Below are positions 34,310 through 38,071 of a DNA stretch of 38,071 nt, piece by piece. The DNA is taken from assembly GCA_023301725.1 (NCBI GenBank), contig JALZUD010000104.1:1-38071 (forward strand), given 5' to 3'. The notes beneath the pieces are model-generated. The model worked only from the letters and a program-made list of their open reading frames with translations. It did not search any database and was not told the DNA's origin. The translations under genes were made by a program, and so were the position numbers. The DNA is from Granulosicoccus sp. (GTDB lineage: Bacteria; Pseudomonadota; Gammaproteobacteria; Granulosicoccales; Granulosicoccaceae). Position 1 is the stretch's first letter. Each line of letters opens with the position of its first letter.

Positions 34310-36292
34310 ATGCGCAGTATTGCACTTCAACTTGGTCTGATTTTTCTCTTCTTTGGCACCGGATGTAGCCCTGATAAGAACGGGACCAATAGCAACGATG
34401 TAGGTCTGGATAATCAAACTGAAACTGCTCAAATACTTGGAAACACCCAAGATTCCGGCGCCGTTATGGAGTCAGATCAGATTGAGTCAGATCAGATACA
34501 GAGATTGCCGATTGAGCTGGATGAGACTCAAGCACTGGACGATACGCAAGAGACAGACAGCGCTGCAGAATCAGACGAGTTAACCGACGCAGGCAACACG
34601 GCTGAGCTAGTCAACATAACGGAGCCTGAGATTCCCGCGACACCCACAACACCTGCAACACCTGCAACACCTGCAACACCTGCAACACCTGCGACACCTG
34701 CAACACCTGCAACACCTGCAACACCTGCAACACCTGCAACACCCACAACACCTGCAACACCTGCAACACCTGCAACACCTGCAACACCTGCAACACCTGC
34801 AACACCTGCAACACCTGCGACACCTGCAACACCTGCAACACCTGCGACACCTGCGACACCTGCGACACCTGCGACACCCACAACACCTGCGAATCCTCCA
34901 GCTACACCTGACATTCCAGCGCCCCCTGTGGTGTCAGACACTGACGAGGCTGCTGAATTGCAAGCACCGACGGAGCTGGAAGAAACTCAGGAGTCTGATA
35001 TTGATAATCAATTGGATGCGCAGAGCGCTGAGAACGTTCTCTTCCCTGAATATGTGACACCAACAGGTGTCGAGTTATGCTCCGTCGAAGATGTAAAGCG
35101 CCGAGTTTATTGGGATATGCGCGAATACTACATTTACGCAGATCAAGTGCCTCAGCTAAACCTTGCGGATTATGATTCGCCAGAAAGCCTGATAAACGCT
35201 CTTCGAGTGTTCCCCGATATCTACAGTTCAGTACAAGATGCGGATACACAATTCGCGTTGACCGAGGCAGGGCAAAGAGTGGGGTTTGAGTTCTGGTTTA
35301 GTCAAGCCAATGATGGCGTTGTCAGGTTTCGCCATATTTGGCAAGGTTCCTCAGCTGATCAAGCGGGTATAAAACGCGGTGATGAGCTTATTAGTCTAGA
35401 TGGTCGTCCCATTGAAGAGCTCAGCAACAGCGAAATTAACTTAACAATTTTTTCGCCAAGGACAGCTCCACTATCGCTCACTGTTCGCACCGGAGACGAG
35501 GAACCTCGAACGGTGCTGGTATCACTTGATTTCTATCAGTGGGTAACTGCAGGTCCGGTTACATTGACAGCAGCAGATGAAAATACGGGTTTACCCAACA
35601 TTGCTTATTTACCCATTAACTCTTTTGTAAGAACAACAAGAAACGAATTTGATACTGCAATAGCGAGCATTCAAGACGTAGGTGGTGTAGAAGAATTAAT
35701 CGTTGACTTGCGTTACAACGGTGGTGGTGACACCAATATTGCGACTTATATGGCGTCAGTGGTTGGTGGAATAAAGGTTCAGGGTAAAGAAGCCTACACA
35801 AATACATGGAATCGTAAATACAGCAGTTTGATGTTCACCATAAATTTCGATGTACCTAACCAGTCATTGAATCTTCCAAGGGTGATTGTATTGACGACAC
35901 AGTTCACAGCATCCTCATCTGAGCTTTTTATCAACTCTCTTAAACCCTACATGGATGTGGTCGTCATTGGTGAGCGTTCTAAAGGCAAGCCGTTCTCAAG
36001 CGGCATATTTGAATATTGTGGAAAAACTCTCAACGTCATGTCAGTGGAGCGAACGAACTCTGTTGGTGTCAGCGTCGCTGGTGGTATTCAGCCAGATTGT
36101 TTGGTCGAAGACAATTGGGAGACACCAGCCGATGTCGTCGGCGACCCTCATATGAATGCGTCTATTAACTACATCCTGGACGGAAGCTGCAATGCTGGTG
36201 AGAACGACAATAGCGCGTTACAACCCCGCACTAACCGTTTGCCGAGTTCAAGCGGACAATTCACACCCTTTTCCTCATCGGGTTTAGACTAA
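34310..36292 (+). CDS. S41-family protease lipoprotein with Ala-Thr-Pro repeat linker
   Basis: A 660-residue predicted lipoprotein. A short signal MRSIALQLGLIFLFFGTGC ends at Cys19; residues 20-109 are an acidic Gln/Asp/Glu-rich region; 110-193 are 28 Ala/Thr-Thr-Pro units; then a folded part. A PDZ-like domain (VVRFRHIWQGSSADQAGIKR, GDELISLDGRPIEEL) precedes the S41 catalytic domain with ELIVDLRYNGGGD, nucleophile region TQFTASSSELFINSL and Lys region VIGERSKGKPFSSG. A secreted carboxyl-terminal-processing-type protease is the family expectation. Upstream in-frame starts at 34274 (GTG) and 34295 (ATG) exist; 34310 gives the best lipoprotein signal. Confidence 0.83.
   Translation: MRSIALQLGLIFLFFGTGCSPDKNGTNSNDVGLDNQTETAQILGNTQDSGAVMESDQIESDQIQRLPIELDETQALDDTQETDSAAESDELTDAGNTAELVNITEPEIPATPTTPATPATPATPATPATPATPATPATPATPATPTTPATPATPATPATPATPATPATPATPATPATPATPATPATPATPTTPANPPATPDIPAPPVVSDTDEAAELQAPTELEETQESDIDNQLDAQSAENVLFPEYVTPTGVELCSVEDVKRRVYWDMREYYIYADQVPQLNLADYDSPESLINALRVFPDIYSSVQDADTQFALTEAGQRVGFEFWFSQANDGVVRFRHIWQGSSADQAGIKRGDELISLDGRPIEELSNSEINLTIFSPRTAPLSLTVRTGDEEPRTVLVSLDFYQWVTAGPVTLTAADENTGLPNIAYLPINSFVRTTRNEFDTAIASIQDVGGVEELIVDLRYNGGGDTNIATYMASVVGGIKVQGKEAYTNTWNRKYSSLMFTINFDVPNQSLNLPRVIVLTTQFTASSSELFINSLKPYMDVVVIGERSKGKPFSSGIFEYCGKTLNVMSVERTNSVGVSVAGGIQPDCLVEDNWETPADVVGDPHMNASINYILDGSCNAGENDNSALQPRTNRLPSSSGQFTPFSSSGLD
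34637..34888 (+). repeat. 28 tandem 9-bp repeats (GCAACACCT) coding Ala-Thr-Pro
   Basis: Exactly 252 bp made of 28 in-frame 9-bp units, mostly GCAACACCT or GCGACACCT, with three ACAACACCT (Thr-Thr-Pro) units. The array begins after GAGATTCCC and ends before GCGAATCCT. Units differ only at a few wobble positions, which suggests recent expansion by slippage. Unit loss or gain keeps the reading frame. Confidence 0.97.
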
Positions 36293-36726
36293 TTGAAAAA
36301 GTTTCTGATCATCCTCAGCCTCGCATAAAGCGCTAGTGCAGGAAGAGGGCAAGCGCTTTGCAGCGCAAAAACTACGTAACAAGATGCAATTTTTCAGAGA
36401 TTTTCTCTGAACCAGACATTGTCGTTCCACTGGTACGACAATCGAGCTGCTCAATACACCTTGGTATGACTTTGATCAATATGAATAAACCTGCAACAGG
36501 CATCTACTGCCATAAAATGAGCGGCCTGCAAAGGACTGTTTTTTAGCTCTATACGTGCTGCGCATCTAGCAACGACTGAGACGCCACCGCAGTTTCGAGA
36601 ATAGCCACATTTTTCACTGACAAAAATCTATTTTTCGCCTATTTAGTCAGTCTGATCTGAGATAATAAGAGCTGCTATTCGTATTGCTTTTAAGAGCTAA
36701 CGAAACGTTTAAACTGAGACCTACAC
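36293..36726. other. 434-bp intergenic region upstream of ribH
   Basis: No convincing gene; a 62-codon TTG-initiated frame here has no protein-like features. Structures seen: AAAGCGCT/AGCGCTTT (36327-36334 with 36352-36359), a possible terminator-like stem without a T run after the S41 gene; and a nested pair ACTGAC/GTCAGT (36616-36621 with 36646-36651) around AAAAAT-CT-ATTTTT (36622-36635) in the ribH leader. No FMN-riboswitch (RFN) consensus was found by eye. Confidence 0.45.
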
Positions 36727-37176
36727 ATGTCAAAAAATCTATATGCCTTCATCAAAGCAAGCTGGCACTCCGAAATAGTAGATCAGGCTTTGGTTGGATT
36801 CCTACAAGTAATTCCAAAAGAGGAGGTTCATGTTTTTGATGTTCCCGGGGCATTTGAGATGCCTCTTTTAGCTCAGGAATTAGCCAAAACGGGAAACTAT
36901 ACCGCAGTAGTTGCAGCCGCACTTGTCGTCGATGGCGGTATATACCGTCATGAATTTGTTGCGCAGGCAGTGGTAACTGGCTTGATGCAGGCTGGACTTG
37001 AAACGGATGTACCTATTCTATCTGTGTCCCTTACCCCACACCAGTTTCAAGAGACTGATCACCACACTAAGCTATATCGTGAACATTTTGTCCTTAAGGG
37101 TCGAGAATCGGCAAATGCAGCACTTCAAATAACCAAATTAAGGGCCTCCATTGCTAGCCAAACAAACAATGATTAA
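36727..37176 (+). CDS. ribH: 6,7-dimethyl-8-ribityllumazine synthase, RibH2 type
   Basis: A 149-residue lumazine synthase making the riboflavin precursor from the ribityl-aminopyrimidine and dihydroxybutanone phosphate. Seen: AFIKASWHSEIVDQAL, FDVPGAFEMPLLAQEL, AALVVDGGIYRHEFVAQAVV (containing the catalytic His) and VPILSVSLTPHQF. The YRHEFVAQAV and LTPHxF wording is that of the decameric RibH2 group (Brucella/Mesorhizobium) rather than icosahedral RibH. It is not next to ribB, ribE or nusB, which suggests a second copy, though this cannot be tested here. Confidence 0.88.
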   Translation: MSKNLYAFIKASWHSEIVDQALVGFLQVIPKEEVHVFDVPGAFEMPLLAQELAKTGNYTAVVAAALVVDGGIYRHEFVAQAVVTGLMQAGLETDVPILSVSLTPHQFQETDHHTKLYREHFVLKGRESANAALQITKLRASIASQTNND

Positions 37177-37438
37177 TTTTTCCTATGGCCTATTGTCAAC
37201 ATCTACTCAAATTAAACCTAAGGGCTAAAACTGCGAATATAACTGCCGATCGAAATCCAAATACCAACGCTGCAAATTTGCCTGTTTCATGGTTGCTAGA
37301 GAGAATAGCGATGTTGCTTTTCATAGACGATTATCACAGTGCTAATCGCCTTTTATCTTTACTGTTTAAAAAGCCAGTTAATAATTTCTGAGGCTATTGG
37401 TTAATGATATACTGAAGCCTCAGAAGGAGCGCGGTTTC

Positions 37439-38071
37439 ATGGAAGATTCAACGGTAATTATCAATAACAAAGCGAGTGCCAAAGCTGACAGTCCAATACG
37501 CTTTGGCATGTCCTCATTCGATATTAATGAGCGAGAAAAACTAGGCCAAAGCTTAAGGCTAGCTATGGCCTGCATTGAAGCGCCAAGTGTGCCGAACAAT
37601 ACCTCCTGGATGCCAAGCGATGAGTCTGGCATTTGCGATCGCTTAAAAGCAATAACCCAAGAAGTGAATTCATCAAAGGCTGACTTTCTTGAACTATTGG
37701 TCAGGTTCGACGAGCTTGAAGGTTGGAAAAACCGCGGTGCTGCCAATTGCGCAGCTTGGGTAAATTCAGAACTGGGCGTTAGCCCGCTACTAGGCTGGGC
37801 CTACCTTCGAGCTGGGCGGGAACTCAGATCACTACCCACTACTACTGCCTTGTTCAGAGCCGGCAAGCTGTCATAGTCAAAGGTGCGTTATATTGCCAGT
37901 GTCACCCACCATACAACGCATCATGGAGAGCCCACCGACATTGGTCGTAAATCAAGACTATGGCCTGCTGCCATGTCGCGTGCCATCAAGGATCGTGACC
38001 AGCACTGCCAGTACCCTGGTTGCACTAAAACACACCAGTTACAAATTCACCACATCAAGCATTGGGCTGAT
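37439..38071 (+). pseudogene. Broken DUF222/HNH (13E12-like) gene, truncated by window end
   Basis: From ATG 37439 (AAGGAG ahead) the frame encodes a DUF222-type N-terminus (RLKAITQEVNSSKADFLELL, NCAAWVNSELGVSPLLGWAY, LFRAGKLS) and stops at TAG 37874-37876. Family members normally read LSWSKVR here, so TAG replaces a Trp codon; the same frame continues SKVRYIASVT. About 15 residues later it enters the HNH end (DIGRKSRLWPAAMSRAIKDR, CQYPGCTKTHQLQIHHIKHW), whereas the family usually has roughly 200 residues in between. A nonsense change plus an internal deletion are therefore visible, and the 3' end is outside the window. Origin as a mobile-type HNH family is inferred. Confidence 0.7.

Noticed and set aside
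34528..34941. Long minus-strand frame rich in Gly-Val-Ala repeats
   Set aside because: Mirror image of the 9-bp repeat array on the plus strand; open only because the repeat lacks stops in all frames.
36358..36546. 62-codon TTG-initiated frame in the ribH upstream region
   Set aside because: No ribosome site, no domain-like composition and it overlaps a hairpin; treated as chance.
37185..37391. 68-codon ATG frame directly after ribH
   Set aside because: Close to ribH but lacks a ribosome site and shows no recognisable family; kept only as a weak possibility.

Overview
The window reads as a chromosomal segment of a marine-type gammaproteobacterium. The base composition is moderate, the genes are densely packed on both strands, and the enzymes have proteobacterial character (Kbl/Tdh pair, topoisomerase III, RibH2-type lumazine synthase, a protein with a GlyGly-CTERM-like tail). 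I cannot name the genus from the sequence alone. No rRNA, tRNA, CRISPR array, prophage or intact insertion sequence was seen. This is mainly a catabolic and transport region with a few envelope proteins.

Layout, left to right. (1) 1-950: a secreted SNase-type nuclease whose 5' end runs off the window, then a decayed GFA-domain fragment. (2) 980-5530: a GntR/FCD regulator behind a strong palindrome, followed co-directionally by a Tat-like substrate-binding protein, ABC ATPase, permease and M24 metallopeptidase, which looks like one uptake-and-hydrolysis unit for an unknown substrate. (3) 5700-6640: an exported protein with a GlyGly-CTERM-like tail and three imperfect hairpin repeats. (4) 6640-12230: an ABM monooxygenase divergent from thiolase, HSD10-like SDR, isobutyryl-CoA-type dehydrogenase, 3-hydroxyisobutyryl-CoA hydrolase and enoyl-CoA hydratase. 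Together these cover the CoA steps of valine/isoleucine breakdown. (5) 12380-15410: an MFS transporter and a TPR protein on the minus strand. (6) 15480-18570: kbl-tdh-XRE/cupin regulator, the threonine-to-glycine route, with a repeat-rich control region. This Tdh has lost all four structural-zinc cysteines.

(7) 18605-18741: a 137-bp element with perfect 22-bp terminal inverted repeats and internal hairpins, most likely a MITE. (8) 18840-20750: an EamA transporter overlapping a D-2-hydroxyacid dehydrogenase. (9) 20910-24280: a large subtilisin-like lipoprotein and a small lipoprotein. (10) 24490-26580: topB with a short overlapping upstream ORF. (11) 26760-28790: a BDH2-like SDR convergent with a proline racemase-superfamily enzyme whose catalytic pair is Ser/Thr, possibly a hydroxyproline module. 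(12) 29087-31454: a TerB-like/acyl-CoA oxidase fusion followed by a clear intrinsic terminator. (13) 31571-36292: a small cupin, a chemoreceptor, and an S41 protease lipoprotein carrying 28 tandem 9-bp repeats. (14) 36727-38071: a stand-alone ribH2-type gene and a broken DUF222/HNH gene truncated by the window end.

No classical defence or biosynthetic system is evident. The best leads are the MITE-like element, the zinc-ligand-free Tdh, the Ser/Thr proline racemase-family enzyme next to the BDH2-like SDR, and the TerB-acyl-CoA oxidase fusion.
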